From Sphingomonas natans (GTDB lineage: Bacteria; Pseudomonadota; Alphaproteobacteria; Sphingomonadales; Sphingomonadaceae), in assembly GCF_030546695.1 (NCBI RefSeq), contig NZ_JAUOTP010000010.1, forward strand, positions 124,001-188,000: 64,000 nt of DNA, written 5' to 3'. Position numbers and translations under genes: made by a program. Below the pieces are notes generated by a model that was not told the DNA's origin, ran no database searches, and worked only from the letters and a program-made list of their open reading frames with translations. Of this stretch, positions 63,937 to 64,000 are shown in pieces. Each line of letters begins with the position of its first letter. Positions within the stretch are counted from its first letter, which is position 1.

Positions 63937-64000
63937 ATCTGACGACGACGAGAGTCCGGTTCTTCGGACGACGCAGGATCGCGCTCGCCGTTAACCCCCT

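Overview
The window is a stretch of high-GC chromosome from an alphaproteobacterium, most likely a sphingomonad (Sphingomonas or a close relative). The evidence is the gene content and synteny: a CcrM-type GANTC methyltransferase, an NDUFA12-type complex I subunit beside DUF2155 and MlaD, a tiny aa3-type cytochrome oxidase subunit IV in front of a three-gene pnt operon, an intracellular PHB depolymerase, a choice-of-anchor A protein with a PEPxxWA-CTERM-like tail, and many short intergenic palindromic repeats. No CRISPR array, prophage, transposase or plasmid gene was seen. Nearly all of the sequence is ordinary core or near-core chromosome.

Layout. 0-6.3 kb: DUF2093 (cut by the window edge) and xseA read leftward; purD and a membrane-anchored helix-hairpin-helix protein read rightward; then rplJ-rplL leftward and a small outer-membrane beta-barrel gene. 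6.3-10.5 kb: an NCS1 permease translationally coupled to a GST, PHB depolymerase, a GlsB/YeaQ membrane protein with an unknown partner, and a candidate small RNA. 10.7-13.1 kb: secE-nusG-rplK-rplA with tRNA-Trp upstream. 13.2-20.5 kb: aldo/keto reductase with a divergent LysR regulator, an oxidoreductase-like small protein, asd, aat, a tightly coupled NDUFA12-mlaD-DUF2155 operon, a DUF192 protein coupled to a double cold-shock protein, and recX. 20.6-30.4 kb: a fatty-acyl-AMP ligase, an M20 peptidase, an orphan receiver in an AT-richer patch, an S9 peptidase, a PagL-like lipid A deacylase with a GNAT, and a soluble CBS-chemoreceptor protein. 30.6-39.3 kb: rpoB-rpoC. 39.4-46.6 kb: small lipoprotein, CHAP protein, GT4 glycosyltransferase, P-loop protein, rnhB, folP, a 59-residue HTH-like protein, an EF-hand protein and ccrM. 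46.6-50.2 kb: COX IV and pntAA-pntAB-pntB. 50.2-56.8 kb: TetR with a divergent RND efflux operon. 56.8-64 kb: serB/miaA divergent pair, PEP-CTERM protein, and ilvB-ilvN-ilvC.

Themes. The classical secE-nusG-rplKAJL-rpoBC block is broken into three pieces on two strands within 35 kb. Gene packing is extreme: two divergent pairs (xseA/purD and serB/miaA) have overlapping start codons, several same-strand pairs overlap by 4 nt, and three convergent pairs overlap by 100-370 bp. Palindromic repeats of at least two sequence families sit between genes, including inside rpoB-rpoC and twice inside ilvBNC. The regulatory signals I find most worth testing are the cluster of five GANTC sites plus a consensus DnaA box upstream of ccrM, the hairpin-U6 terminator just upstream of rpoB, the UUCG-capped candidate sRNA at 10.4 kb, and a perfect TetR-type palindrome in front of the efflux operon. 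I did not find a clearly novel multi-gene system.
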